Position numbers and translations under genes: made by a program. From Allodiplogaster sudhausi (Eukaryota > Nematoda > Chromadorea > Rhabditida > Diplogasteridae), in the NCBI GenBank assembly GCA_945643635.1, contig CALZFC010000043.1, forward strand, positions 2,781,001-2,845,000: DNA of 64,000 nucleotides, read 5' to 3'. Under the pieces are notes generated by a model. The model did not search any database. It was not told the DNA's origin and saw only the letters and a program-made list of their open reading frames with translations. This document shows positions 39,488-52,600 of this stretch, piece by piece (positions within the stretch are counted from its first letter, which is position 1; each line of letters opens with the position of its first letter).

Positions 39488-42400
39488 CTCTCTCTGTCTC
39501 TCTCTTTCTCTCTCTGTCTCTCTCTGTCTCTCTCTCTCCCTCTCTATTTTCTTTTTACGTTTTCTAGGTTCATATTCCAGTTAGCTTGCGGATTCCGTAA
39601 TTAGATTTGGCTAAGTGGACCCGGGTGCTTAAATTTCAAGCAACTTTCCAGGGCAACATTTGTAATATTTGCCACTTCAAGAAAGTAACATTTTGATCTT
39701 CTAAGCGGGATAGAATGAACATGTTTTTAAACGCCCGGCCAAACAAAGCTGACTCTTATTTTGAATCTTGATTATTCGGTGTTGTCCATGTTTTTTATAC
39801 CATTAGGCTTTACACTACGATTAGTTGAAAAGGGTAGGCAATAGTTGCCATGCAAATAACACGTGTATTTATTTATTCTGAACGTCACAAAAAAGGGGAT
39901 GTAAAAGACATAGAACGAATACCATTTGCAGAGACCAGATGTCCCGGTCGCTATTAAGTGCATTGCGAAGAAGAACATCCAGAAGTCTAAGAATCTTCTT
40001 ACGAAGGAGATTAAGATCCTAAAGGCACGTTTTGGTCATTTTTTTACTGCTTGAGATTGTCTCAATAGAGTTGGAATTAGTCAATAACAACTTTTTGTTT
40101 AAATAAAAAAAATCTAGAGTCAATTTTATTTCAGGAATTGAGTGTGATGAAGCACGAGAATCTGGTAGCTCTTCTTCGCTGCACTGAGACACAGTCTCAT
40201 GTGTATCTAGTCATGGAATTCTGCAATGGAGGAGACCTCGCAGACTATCTCCAGCAGAAGGGAACTCTCAAGGAAGACACCATTCACCACTTCGTCGTCC
40301 AGATTGGTCAGCTAAGCCCTGTCCTCCTACATCATGCACTATTTTTTATTCGGTCGTGGTCCGCCAACCACATGCGTTTAAAAAAGTAATATATGGAACA
40401 TTTCGCATGTCAAATTTTCACGTGCTTTTACCAATAACAACATCTTCGCTGTGAGAACGAAGACTAGCGAGAGAGGAAGATAAAGAGACAGGGGGGGGCG
40501 GACTGAGAGAAGGAATGAGAGTGCATTGGAATGTCTAGAGTGCTCTCCTTGTCTTTCCTCCCCCAAGGGGCTATTACGGACTGCGCCATCCAGAGATGCC
40601 ATGAATATCGGATCTTGGGAAAGTTGGAAATGACGTCATCATTCTGTGCTATATCCAGCATACAATTTGTGGGGTGAAGACGTCAGATTTGGAGAGACAA
40701 ACGAGGGGGAAATATATTCCTAGATGTTCACTTTCAGCTCACGCGCTGGAAGCGATGAACAAGAAGGGCATTGTTCATCGAGATTTAAAACCACAGAACA
40801 TTCTTCTGTGCAACCCAACTCGGTCAACAAATCCACCCGCTTCTGAGCTTCTCATCAAGGTTAATTCTAATGGAGATGTAGGTTTGAGACGATTTTTTTG
40901 AAGAGTATAACCGGCATCCTTTGTTAAAGCCAAGGATTGCAAATATATTTGAGGATACTAAGAATTAGCCTGTTATTGTAGCTGGCGGACTTTGGCTTTG
41001 CGAGGTTCCTGAACGAAGGAGTCATGGCTGCCACTCTCTGTGGATCACCGATGTACATGGCCCCTGAGGTATTCTTTTGCAATTTATAGGCTTGGTTTTA
41101 GGCATCTTACTAAATCGTATTTCGAGGCAAGTGCTTTTGCTTCCTCGTATTTTTTTTGTTGTTTTAATATGGCGTCAAGTTTGTAATTTTTAAACTTATG
41201 TGAAAGATGTTTCTTTCGCTTAACGGAACCTTTTGTATCCAGGTTATCATGTCATTGCAATATGATGCGAAGGCAGATTTGTGGTCGATTGGAACGATTC
41301 TCTTCCAGTGCCTCACTGGCAAGGCTCCATTCCAGGTACTTTTATTGCACTTGCTTTTCAGCGAAAGAAATTGTATTTTTTATTAGCATTATAAATAGTT
41401 AAGATCTAGAAAGATGACAGGAGATCGCAAAATTATTGTTCAGGCGCAAACGCCACCGGCTCTGAAGATGTTCTACGAGAAGAATCCGGTGTTAAAACCG
41501 GCGATTCCGGAGTGGTGCTCCCCGAGTTTGCGTGATTTGCTGCTGCGGCTACTGAAGAGGAATGCAAAAGATCGCATCTCATTTGGTTAAAGAAACTGCC
41601 TTTTTACCATTCTCAATATATATTTTATTGTTGTTTTCAGAGGAGTTCTTTACTCATCCCTTCCTGCACAACCCGCCTCCCTCGTCTCCTGCCAAACGAA
41701 TCTTGGAAACCGCCGCGTCTCCACTCGCTTCTCGGCGATTCAATCCAATTGGTACATCTTTGTATTATGTCATACGGTTACAGCACTAAACCCAACGGAT
41801 TTTCTTTTCAATTACGGTGTGTGATTATTGGGCGGGAAGTCATCTTTAAAACAAATAATTTTGAGGCGGTAGTGCGATTCCAATGCCGAGGAGATCTGCA
41901 AATGTTGTTACGCCGACTTCTGGAGGCACTGGAGCTAAGCCGGAGAGCCCAATGGCCGGCAGGAGGATGCCTGGTTTGTTGAGAGGGCTCCAGAATGAGA
42001 GAGGAGAGAAAAAGAGAGAGAGAGAGAGAGAGAGAGAGGACATTGATGGTATGGGGAACCATTCAGGTGCTCCTGGCGCGATGAATGAGAGCAGTGACTT
42101 CACGTTCCTTCCTCCTCTTCAGTCTGGCGCAGCTCCTGGGACAAGCCCGGTCAAGCAAGTTCAGGTACTATTGACTGAAGTGCAATGCACCTCTTGTCCG
42201 TTTGTAACATTTTCATTAATACTTTTGCAAATATCTTTTGTTCACTTTGTCCACTGTGCTGAAGAAGCAAGTTGTCCTCATGAAGGTGCGCACGGGAGAA
42301 GCAGCGACGGCGTACTCTGCAGCTGCGACTTCTCCATCGACTGTCAAGGCAGTTCCCGTGCCGAGTCAAAGGCAGAACTATGCACTGATCGAGCAGAGAC

Positions 42401-43551
42401 GGGCACAAGGTCAGCACTCTTCGTCTTTTTGCAATCCTGAAAAGTGGCAGATGTCACAGTTCGTGTATACGTGACACTTGTTTGAAGCAACTGGCCAAGC
42501 CTCACCTCGACTTGGCGGCATTCCTGGAGCACCCGCCACTGCGGCTGCGACTTCTCGGAGGGAGCAAGCACTTCCCGCCTTCCCGAGCATAGAGGAGATG
42601 AATGTTCCGCCAAGTAAGAGCTTTTCTGCCTTCATATTGAAGAAGCCTCCCGGAATGACTCCCCTTCCCTTTCAGCCAGCTACTTTGTTCGTGACCAACG
42701 AACTCGTCGCTCTACCGGGGACAACTCTTCAGTTGGTGGTCGTTCTCGCAGAAACACTCTAGCGGATGATGCCGCCCCTCTCCCTGGACAGGTTTCTCTT
42801 TTTTAAATGATTCCCTGTTTATGTAGGTAATACAGCACATTTCTCTCGTTTTGTTTGAACGACTGAATGATTCGGTTGAGGTGGCGGAGTTCCCCAAGTC
42901 TGCGACCACAGGCGACTTGCACTCGACCCGTTCGGGTGGTTCGGATGGCAGCTCTGGCGGGGCTGCCCCCACCGCCCCCTCGGGCTCGCCCGTCCTTGAC
43001 AACATGCGTTTCCTCTCCGTTGCCCCTGGAGAATCCAGTTCCAACATCCCCTCGGCTACTCTCACAATCAAGGTTTCTTTTTGTGTCGTCTCTCTCGCCT
43101 CTTTCATAAGAGGATGTTTTATTGCTGTTCCCATTGACCGTTTTCCCTTTGCAGGCTCCATCTGCCTTGCCTCAGCGACAGAGCACAAGCAGTGAGATCA
43201 GTGAAGATGACGACGCGAGGAATTGCAAAGGTAGGAATCCGCGCACACTATATTACCAGACACGTAAATAAGTACATTCTTCACTCGCAACACTTCTGAT
43301 CTCCTTTTTTCGAACGTTTCTTAGTGTCACGGGGCTCTATATGAAAACACATCAATCAGCTTTCATCTTCAAGAGTTCAGACTGAACTCAAAGAATGTTT
43401 AACAAAAACCAAAGGTGTTTATCGCCCTTTTTTCTTGCCCTCGTTTCTTGCGAGCTTTTCTTGTCCTCGTCTGCCATCCACTTAGTCGCTCTCGAGAACA
43501 ACTGCCATCCTCTCCATCTCTGTCTTCTCCCTCACCCCCGCGCTCTCTCCT

Positions 43552-43594
<43 letters not shown>

Positions 43595-45749
43595 TCCCTC
43601 TGGTGTGCTGGCTACGCAATGGTAGCCACTCGGTCTCTATTTCTATCCTCTTTTCTCAGTGATTAATCGCCTACACCTATGAAGTACCTGGGGACTTCTC
43701 GTCAATGGCTATCTTTTCAGCTTCCACGAGAGAGGGGGCTTAAGCTATGACACTTGAAGAAAAGAATGCTGGCGTGAGAAGGAGATTGATGGGCTGATGG
43801 ACACATACATAAAAAGAAAATTGGAAACTAAAGAAGAGAAACCTTAAAGGAGTGCGCAGAGTACCAAATTCGGCAGATTATATTAGTAATCAGTGTTCGG
43901 GTTCACTGCTTAAAATCATAAAATTTGAGATGAAGGCTCATCGTCGATTGCTTCACATCTCATGACGTCGACCGCTTCGGCCGAAGACACGACGTCATCT
44001 TCAGGGGTGGGAGGGGACGAGAAGCTGAAGAGTCATCCCTTCCCTCTCCAGACTGGCAAGACGCCTCCCCTTCACACCACCACCCTGGCTGGCCTCCCTG
44101 GTGGACCTCTTTTCGCTAGGGGAGACGATGTCAGTGTCTTTCTTCTTCACTTATTCTTGATTGGCCGGCATGTTTACTGTGAAGGAGACCCCAGCAGTCT
44201 GCTAAAGGGGTATCACTGTTAAAAGGTAACCTGAAAAAAGTATAACTCTTGATACAGGAAGAAGAAATGGACGAAGATGAGACGGAAGCCCCGCGTGCAC
44301 TTGAACAGGAGACTCTCATGCACGAAGAACATGTTCAGGTCTCCATATTTTTTATCGCCCTCAGTCTGATTTCTTTGAATTGCTCATGTTGTTACAGTAT
44401 GTAGTTGATGAATGATTCCCTACATTGCAGATCTTGGCTAAGCTTCGTTACGTGCTGGATGTGGTTGAGACTCTGATACAAGTTGCAGAGCAGAGTGACA
44501 ACCCGATGTCGGCCGCCTTTCAGGTACAAGTTCTTCATTCTATTTCATAGTGATGTAATATCTCTGATTGATCGTGCAGACAAGCCACTCCCCGAATGGT
44601 GCGGCTGCTGCGACTGGCGGACCCGCGACTGGCAACAACGCGGGCTCGGGCTCTGCTGCTCAGAGAAAGGTATTCCTTCTTTCACTTTCAATTGACAAAT
44701 CACTGGTGGATGCTTGGACTGCCATAACATTTTATATTGAGTTCTGTATAAAATATTTGATGTTCAGCGTGAAGCGACGTCCTCGATGTACCGCAGAGCA
44801 GAGCAGCTGGTTGTGTACGTGCGAGCACTGCACATGCTGTCACAGGCCAGCCAACTCTCTCTGTCTTCACTTCTTCTCTTTCCCTCTCTTCTCTCTCTCT
44901 CTCTCTCTCTCATCTTTTGGAAGTTAACAGTGTCACTTCCTTCAGGCCCTCTTGCTAGCGCAGAGGAATGTGCAGTCTAAAACTCTTCAACCTTCTCCCG
45001 CGGTCTATGACGTGCTCAACCAGCTAAACGACAAGTACCATCAATGCCTCGTTAGCTTATCGTTTCTTTCTAAAGCTTAGCCGCTTTGTCTCTGTTTTAA
45101 TATAACAAGTATTTGTGTACGACCTTTATACGCATATATTGCTAAAGTAATTATAATATGATTAAATTGAAGAGTGGAAATGACGGTGTAATTGCAGGTG
45201 CGTTCTCAAGAGTTGGCCTCTCTCGGCCTGCCAGGCACAGACCCGGCCATGGCCATAGTCTCCGCCGAGCGCATCATGTACAAGTATGCAATGGAGCTCT
45301 GCCAGACCGCAGCCCTGGACGAGTTATTCGGCAACCCACAGCTCTGCAGTAGAAGGTTACTACTTGCTTCCTTATTATCTTTTTCAGTTCCCACTAAGAC
45401 ATTCTGTAAGTGGAATTGATTGGTTGGGGAGATGCTTTCGCTGAATTGATTAATGATGTTGTTACAGGTACAAGACAGCGTACATGATGCTTCACACCCT
45501 CTCCGAGCAAGTTCAGACTGATCAAGATAAGCAGGTACTACTTCTTAAATAAATAAAAAATCTGGTCACCCCGCCATGTCAAAATCCCAACCCTGCCATT
45601 CATAGCAAGAAGTTTGCCCAGAACTTCTTGCTATGAATACCTTTTTTCTTGAGGTTCTCTCGAAGCAGAAGAACGCAGTGGAGACTCGCCTACGGATTCT
45701 CGAGAAGAAGGGTTATGTCACTGCAGTCCCGGCTAATGCTAACAAGTAA
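38488..45749 (+). CDS. unc-51: Autophagy Ser/Thr kinase UNC-51/ULK (Atg1)
   Basis: This kinase starts autophagosome formation and in nematodes also acts in axon growth. ATG 38488 gives [27 protein letters not shown] (glycine loop). The next exon has VAIKCIAKK (catalytic Lys). Then come [27 protein letters not shown] (catalytic loop), [10 protein letters not shown] (DFG), [10 protein letters not shown] (APE), and the ULK-type [24 protein letters not shown] long Ser/Pro/Ala/Gly-rich linker covers about 41700-44700. The C-terminal MIT/EAT-like helices follow: [72 protein letters not shown] and LRILEKKGY; stop 45747-45749. Intron 1 is 1.35 kb with a CT microsatellite; others are short. Two introns have GC donors (40025, 44846). 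The last acceptor lies in a 17-bp hairpin. Exon boundaries in the linker are approximate. Confidence 0.93.
39445..39550 (+). repeat. CT microsatellite in ULK intron 1
   Basis: A long CT dinucleotide tract with scattered G and A interruptions. Shorter CT or GA tracts in other introns of the gene lie at 42011-42038, 43553-43598 and 44886-44912. Confidence 0.85.
45598..45638 (+). promoter_or_regulatory. 17-bp perfect hairpin over ULK last splice acceptor
   Basis: ATTCATAGCAAGAAGTT (45598-45614) pairs perfectly with 45622-45638 around the 7-nt loop TGCCCAG. The acceptor TAG of the last ULK intron lies in the 5' stem, and the first codons of the last exon ([11 protein letters not shown]) form the rest. 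In pre-mRNA this stem would bury the acceptor. A regulatory role is inference. Confidence 0.5.
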
Positions 45750-47436
45750 GAGGGCATGGTCAGCCCTTCCCCTATGCCTCCGGACATGTATCTACACTTC
45801 CTACTGTAAGTCAAAGATGTATGCATTACTGTGATCGAGAAGCATCTTAGACCTTGTGCCATATTCTCCTCTCGAGAATAATGAAAGGTGCACTGGAAAG
45901 ACTATCGTACTCGCATTTATCTTGTCGCTTTTTTTCTTTCTGTATGTCGCGCGGTTTTAAGGTATTCTTGCCCAGACTTTGGTCAGCTCTGACCTGATTA
46001 TTTTGAGATAGATGTAAACTGAACGCGAAGATAGTGAAAGACATTTTCTCCGTTTGCTCTTTCTTAAATGGATGAATACGGTTGGTGTCCTAGTTAGTTT
46101 TTAGTCTTTTGAACACCTCAACTTGTTTCCCACGCACATTCTACTTTGTTTGTTTTCTGGACATGAGCTACTGCTCCGTTTCAAACAGTCTACTCTCCTT
46201 TCAGGCATCTCTTTCCTCTTTTCCATGCTAGTAATTTCTTTTCATTCATACGATTTATCGTTCTCCTAGAGCATAGAAAATTGATTAATTAGTGTGATGG
46301 GTAGTTTAATCTTTACTGCTAAAACATAACATTTGTTTGATACCATGCACTAAACAATATTCAGTTTTTGCTGCTATAATCTCGATAACAGGCTCCATAG
46401 CATATTTGCAGCTTTTCCGTTGTCGAGAACTCTCAAGTAGGAACACTTACCAGCGATTCCTTGCATTGTTGTTTGCCCTTCTTTGTGTATATTCTTACTT
46501 TTTATCTACGTTTCTCGCTATTTTGTATTCCTTTTTCTCCCCTGCCATTGTAAATACCACGGAGGACACTGCGATCGTCCGGTATCGTTTTCGCGTACTT
46601 TTGAAAACAATTTTGGAGTTGAAAATTCCTTGAAAATCGATAACTACTTCTAGTCTTACTACTAACGTTGTCTATTTTTATAAGTTTATTGAAGGCAAAT
46701 GGTTTTCATAAAAGTTGCTGACCATTCGAGGAGCTGTATACAGAATATTGTAGTTACATTTTGGTCAACTACGCTGTGTTCGATTGTAGCTGAATGTGGG
46801 CATCTGGGGCGAACTTTCAGTCACTCACATGCATAATCTGACATCAGTCGTGCCCACCACGATGCTACTGAAGAAGCACAACAAAACAGTAACAGACCGA
46901 AGTTACACCAACATCTCTTCTAGAATGATTGGGCGGGAAAATTTGGCTGATTAGATCGTCTCTGAAATATTGGAATGCTACATACGAGAAGTCCATATAA
47001 TTGATAACAAAGAATATTTGGTTAACACTTTCCCCGAAAAGACTGGCCATATTAAAATATTACGGATCGGTTGGCAGAAAACGCTAACATTATCGTTTTT
47101 ATCTGTTGCACATGCTGCTGTTGTACATGCTGCTGCTTCATTAAAGACTGACAGGAAATCATAGGCTTGCTCTTGAAATACGAGCAGCATAATGAGAGCT
47201 TTCACTTAGTATCGAAGGAGAAGGAAAGTGTGTAGCTGAAATTGCTTTGCGACTCCTCCAGAAGTGCAGAACAAACATCTACTGCCCTTTCTTTTATACT
47301 CTCAGGTGCAATTTTCATTTTTAATCTGTGACAGCCGATTAATAAATTCTGATACTGGGTGTGAACGCCTTAATAAATTATGATGGAAGGAAGAGAAGGA
47401 TTGAAATGTGCCATAGCCCAAGAGTAAGAAGTAACA
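45750..47436. other. Intergenic region between ULK and receptor cluster
   Basis: About 1.7 kb of AT-rich sequence. A frame at 46337-46633 encodes two hydrophobic helices but has no ATG, so it is at most a receptor exon remnant. Nothing else is supported. Confidence 0.4.
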
Positions 47437-48937
47437 ATGCTCCCCTCTGAGGCGCAGCTCCTGGATGAGATGGCCATGAAGGACCGTCGTTTCTCGCTCA
47501 CTCCCTTGCAGCTTCCCTCCATCCCTTCATCCTTCTACTTCATCCTCGTTCTTCTTCACTCTTCTGTTGTTCTCGCTGCAATTGTTCTCAACTTTACCTT
47601 CATCTACATTTTCACACGACGCAGAAGCATTTTCCTGGCGGTATGATTTTTCCTTTGGATGTCCAGCTCTCTGTAGAACGCTTCTTAAGGAAGCAATTTT
47701 ATAAGGAAACTTGTATAAAGTAAACAAAGAATAACGGGAAAAGGGTTGATGTCTAGCATTCGATCTACCGCATTGTGATCCAGCTAGTGGCATGTACAAC
47801 ACTCGGCTCGCTAACCCATGCACTCTTCATTGTCTCGTCCTACGCTGCCCAGGTTCTAATGCTAAATTCATTTCATCTTAGCTTCTCAAATTACTAAAAC
47901 TTGCAATGTTATATAATTGCTATGCATGTACATATGTATGACGTGTCCCCTTGAACCAGCGTTCCGTGTTCGGCAACTCCATCGGAACGGTCGAACTCTT
48001 CTTCGATATGGTCGCCTCCTATGGCATTCTGGTCTTCGCAGCCCTCATGGCCTTCAATCGATACTGCGTCTTCGCCACTTCCGAGGCTGACAACATCTTT
48101 TCGCGGTAGGACCAGTGAATAATCATTCTTCTCTTGATTAGATGCCTCTGCAGCAAAAAGATGTGGCTGTGGAATGGTGTGTGCTGGCTGACAATCCTCT
48201 CTCTTCCCTGTCTGGTTACGGTAGCTGGCTGCTACCGTGCCTACCAGCCGACAGTCCGCACTTACTACGACACTTGCCAGCGAGCGTCCGATCTATCGGC
48301 TATAATCATTCTTAATGTGCGTATCTCCTTCAGCCAGACTCACTAATGAATGTTTACTTCAGGGCGTGTACTACGTGTTGTACTCGCTGTGCCTCGTCGT
48401 CGTGGCCTTCTACGTGCTGATATTTGTGCAGATCCGAAGGGCCCGGCAAGCTGGCAGTCTCTCCCCCTCACCCTCCACGGTTGCCACCAAACCCGAAGTC
48501 ACTCTTCTCAAGCAGACAATCTCTGTCTTCCTACTCTACAGCGTACGAATGCTATTTGTCATTTACATATTTGTACTTTTATTCATCTATATGTATCTTA
48601 GATATTGAATTTTACAGAAAAAAAGAGAATATTTTCAGATTTCTCTAGTGATCTACTTCTCAACGACGAAGTTGTACGGTCTTTCGCCAGACGCCTTCTT
48701 CCTTCTCGTCTTCTGCTCCAATCTGGCCAATTCTCTCGTCTGTGCTCTCTATCCTTTCTTCTTCATTCTTTCTACTCGCGAGACGAAGAAGCGACTCGAT
48801 CAGTTTACACAGGTATTTACTATCCGACTTGTTTCATTGGCGTTATTCCAAATTCTGGATCTGAGGCCGTTAGCTTCGCGGTCGCTGTCAACCGCATTCT
48901 CATCAATCCCTCCTCCGTGCCCTCTACGACCAACTAA
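47437..48937 (+). CDS. Nematode 7TM chemoreceptor-like GPCR 1
   Basis: A probable G-protein-coupled chemoreceptor of the plasma membrane. ATG 47437 starts an N-terminus of about 30 residues. TM1 is FYFILVLLHSSVVLAAIVLN. TM2 exon: SIYRIVIQLVACTTLGSLTH. TM3 exon: LFFDMVASYGILVFAALMAF, followed by NRYCVF. TM4: WLWNGVCWLTILSLPCLV, with the conserved YYDTC in the following extracellular loop. TM5: YYVLYSLCLVVVAFYVLIF. TM6 begins LLKQTISVFLLYS, and TM7 is FFLLVFCSNLANSLVCALYP with an Ser/Pro tail. The last join (LDQFTQ-AVSFAVAVNR) gives the stop at 48935-48937. The NRY..F and FYD/YYDTC motifs are shared by all six receptors here. The subfamily (Srx-, Srv- or Srt-like) cannot be assigned from memory. 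Confidence 0.75.
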
Positions 48938-49621
48938 CTAATATTCAGTGTTACCGTATATTCCTGCCGTACTGATTCTTCTACAATTCCAAGAATGGTG
49001 TCTGATAAAGCGTAACATTGATTCTCTGACATGTGCAGCATGATGCTGGCAATTCTTGAAATACAAGCGAACATTTAAATTATGGGTTCGAGTGTGCGAA
49101 AAGTGCTAATCCTCTGACTGCTTGTTACCTGGGGCACAAACTTCTGAAGAGTAGCACTCTCTCCTTGTGGAATACCCAAGCGGAGATTGAGCTTTCGGTT
49201 CTCAAGAAAGAGTTTTACTGATGAACGTTCTGATTCAGCGTCAGTTAATTTGATTTTTCTCTGGATAGGAATAGTTGGAGTTCTGAATTGAAACGAAGAT
49301 TTGGCAGACCGCTCCGAACGTGTGTCATGGCGAGCAGTTCCGACGAGACACCGACTGGGCGGAGTGGGTTCTCCACCCATTCAAGTCCCCGGAGGAGGGG
49401 AGCTGCCAGTCTGGATTCTCTCCGCTGCCCACGCACTCCTCGCTGGTTTATACAATACTTGACGCTTTACATACACACATGCACTTTGCTTTATATACAT
49501 ACATATGTAAATAGCATATGCACTTAAAGGAGGCGATACCGAGAAATTTTGTGAATTTTTTTATTCTCATTCGCGCGTCTTATGATCGTTTTATGAACGA
49601 AAGATTGAGTTTCCATTGCAG
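48938..49621. other. Gap between receptors 1 and 2
   Basis: About 680 bp. It should contain the promoter and first exon of receptor 2. A plus-strand frame around 49320-49480 with a hydrophobic end (HSSLVYTILDAL) may be that exon, but I could not prove the join. Confidence 0.35.
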
Positions 49622-52600
49622 GATTGGCGCTCAGTGCTAACATCGCATTCATCGTCATCTTTGCACGAAGTCCCGGCCGCCTTCTCACTGTGAGCTCATT
49701 AACTATATGTATATGTAGGTGTAGAGAGAGGTCCTTCCCACCTCTCTCTTGTTCTTCTTCCTCTTCTTCCCAAGTCCCTTCCCTGTCCCCATTGTAGTGT
49801 GTACTGTATAGTTGTTTCCCCCTTGTGTAGTTATAGTCATCGTGTTTATTGTATTTGGTTTGCCACGTGTACGTGTATGTGTGCCAGTGCTGGCATTAGG
49901 TGTGATAGCCTTTGGGGAGTAGAGCAGTTAGCCCTTTCTCCCCTCTCGCCCTTTTGACCCGGCAAGGAGGGTAGAGCCGTTGGATAGTTAGTGTCAAGGA
50001 GGCCCCGGTTGGGAAGCGGCAGCGGAGACTGCGGGTAGTGTTGCGGCAGGGGCCGGTGCTCAGTGGTGAGCGAGGCGAGTGGAGTGGAGGCCGCGTGGTT
50101 AGCGGCAGGAGGGTACTCGTCTGCAGCGACGAGAAGGACGTCAGGAACGACTACAAGGACAAGGACAGCGGCATCAAGGATCGAGTATAAGTGAGTCTTG
50201 GGGGATTGTGTTGTATTGCTCTGTGTTAATTATCTGTTTGCTTTCCACTCTTTTCTTTCCTCTTAAGTAATAAATTGTTTTGTTACTTCCTCTCCGGCTC
50301 CTTCACATTCTAATTGGGTTGTGAGGGGTTGAAAGTGACAGGTCAGGTCGTAGAGTGAGTCCGAGCACGCCAGCTTGTCGAGAGCCAAGGGACCACCCTT
50401 GGCCACATGGGGGCCGAATAAGCGACTTCTGACGATCGAAGCGACGAGACCGGAGGGAGCAGCAGATTTGGAGTGGAGTTAAGCGAGAGGCGTGGCCCTC
50501 GCAGTGTGGAGAACACTTATAGCAAGTGGCGTGGCCCTTGCAATTGGGAAATTAAGCAAGAGGCGTGGCCCTTGCCGCAGTTCAGCGAGAAGAAGCAAGT
50601 GGCGTGGCCCTTGCCGCAGCTCAGCGAGAAGAAGCAAGAGGCGTGGCCCTTGCAAGTGTTAAGAAGAAGAAGCGAGCTGGCTAGGCCCTTGCATTGAGGA
50701 ATCTGAAGTAGATCAAAACAAGCGGCGTGGCCCTTGCAAGTGAAAAGAAGAAATAAGCTGGCAAGGCCCTTAAAGAGTGCGCAGAGAAGCGCAAAGATTG
50801 GAGATAGTGCAGAGAAGCACACGAATTGGAGAGAGTGCAGAGACGCACAGAGATTGTAGAGAGTGCAAGGAAGCACAGAGATTGGAGAGAGCCCAGAGAA
50901 GAAGAGCTCCGGCGAAGTGAGCATTGGGTGTGAAGAGACGCAGAGAAGAAGAGTAGAGACTCAGAGTGGCAAGAGTGCGGCAAGCAGAGAGGCGATTGAG
51001 CCAAGTGTGCGAATTTAGGTGCGAATTCTCAGTTGTGGGTAATAAGGTGCGAATCTGAAGGGACACCTTGCAAGAATGGAGAAGATGTGCAAGAAGAAGA
51101 GTGAAGAAGAAATCGAATCTCTCGTTGGACTGATCGGGATGCTTGAGAGAGAAAGAGAGATGGCCATTGGCGACTGGGATGTTGTGAATGGACTGGGCAA
51201 CATCGAGTTCGATGATGAGAAGGAGACAGAAGTCCGCCGGAGAGCAGCGACAGCATTGCTATGTTTGGATGAGAGAAAGAAGAGAATGGCTGAAGTAGGC
51301 ATATCTCTTGCTAATAGGTTGAAGGTCCTCCTGTCAAAATCTGCTGTGAGTGGCGAATGTGAGAGAAAGAGTGAGAGGCTCAAGGGATCAGGAGAGAGAA
51401 GCGACGAGGAGAAAGCTTCTGTACCAAGTGAGCGTGAGCAGGTCCAGAAAAGGTCAACAAGCAAGGAGGAGCCTGTTGAGTTGGATAAAAGGAAATGGTA
51501 TGAAAGACTAATCGATGAGATGGAAAGAGAAGGAGCTGAGGAGCTAGCTAGTGCGGAAAAGGAAGAGGTAGAGAAAGAGAGAGAAAGTGAGATGGAAGAT
51601 AGGTCACATAACCAGAGAAAATGCTTGGCGGTGAGAAGAGCCGAGAAAAGCGAGAAAGAAAAGTGCGAAAGTGCGAAAAGCGAGAAAGATGCCAGGTGAA
51701 CATCGTGAAGAAGTGTGGTGAGAGTGCAGGGTGTGAAAGAAAGCTCGCTCCCTGGAAGAAGTGTTTCGAGTGTAGTGGATTGGGTCATGGTTGGAAGATT
51801 TGTCCCACCCGGAAGAAACGACTAGCGAGACAGAACAATCGGAAAGGATTCCGAAATGAGAAACAAGGAATAGGAAGAAAGTTTGAGTGGAAGAGCAGAG
51901 TGACTGGAAAGAAAGAAGGAATGGAGAATTCTGTTTCAGAGACGGGTAGAGAACGACAAGCGAAAGAAGAGCCGCGCGAGTGGACGCGAGGACGTGTCCA
52001 TGGAGGCTTCAGAGGCGACATCAACTATGGACGAGGAGCTGGCGTCCACCGAGGATACGGTAGAAGGCGCGGATACAATGGAGGCTGGAGGCGAGGCCCT
52101 TCCCCGTCCAAGTCAGAGCGACTCTTGCGGTGAGGAGGGGGATGTAGAGAGAGGTCCTTCCCACCTCTCTCTTGTTCTTCTTCCTCTTCTTCCCAAGTCC
52201 CTTCCCTGTCCCCATTGTAGTGTGTACTGTATAGTTGTTTCCCCCTTGTGTAGTTATAGTGATCGTGTTTATTGTATTTGGTTTGCCACGTGTACGTGTA
52301 TGTGTGCCAGTGCTGGCATTAGGTGTGATAGCCTTTGGGGAGTAGAGCAGTTAGCCCTTTCTCCCCTCTCGCCCTTTTGACCCGGCAAGGAGGGTAGAGC
52401 CGTTGGATAGTTAGTGTCAAGGAGGCCCCGGTTGGGAAGCGGCAGCGGAGACTGCGGGTAGTGTTGCGGCAGGGGCCGGTGCTCAGTGGTGAGCGAGGCG
52501 AGTGGAGTGGAGGCCGCGTGGTTAGCGGCAGGAGGGTACTCGTCTGCAGCGACGAGAAGGACGTCAGGAACGACTACAAGGACAAGGACAGCGGCATCAA

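Noticed and set aside
46337..46633. Frame with two hydrophobic helices near the receptor cluster
   Set aside because: No ATG in frame and no joinable exons; it could be a receptor remnant, but support is too weak to call.
49288..49527. Candidate first exon of receptor 2
   Set aside because: The hydrophobic end is suggestive, but no donor gives a phase-correct join to 49622, so it was left out of the gene model.
50517..51788. Long Ser/Leu-rich antisense frame through the retrotransposon
   Set aside because: It is the reverse reading of a purine-rich gag coding strand; the sense frames carry the zinc knuckle.
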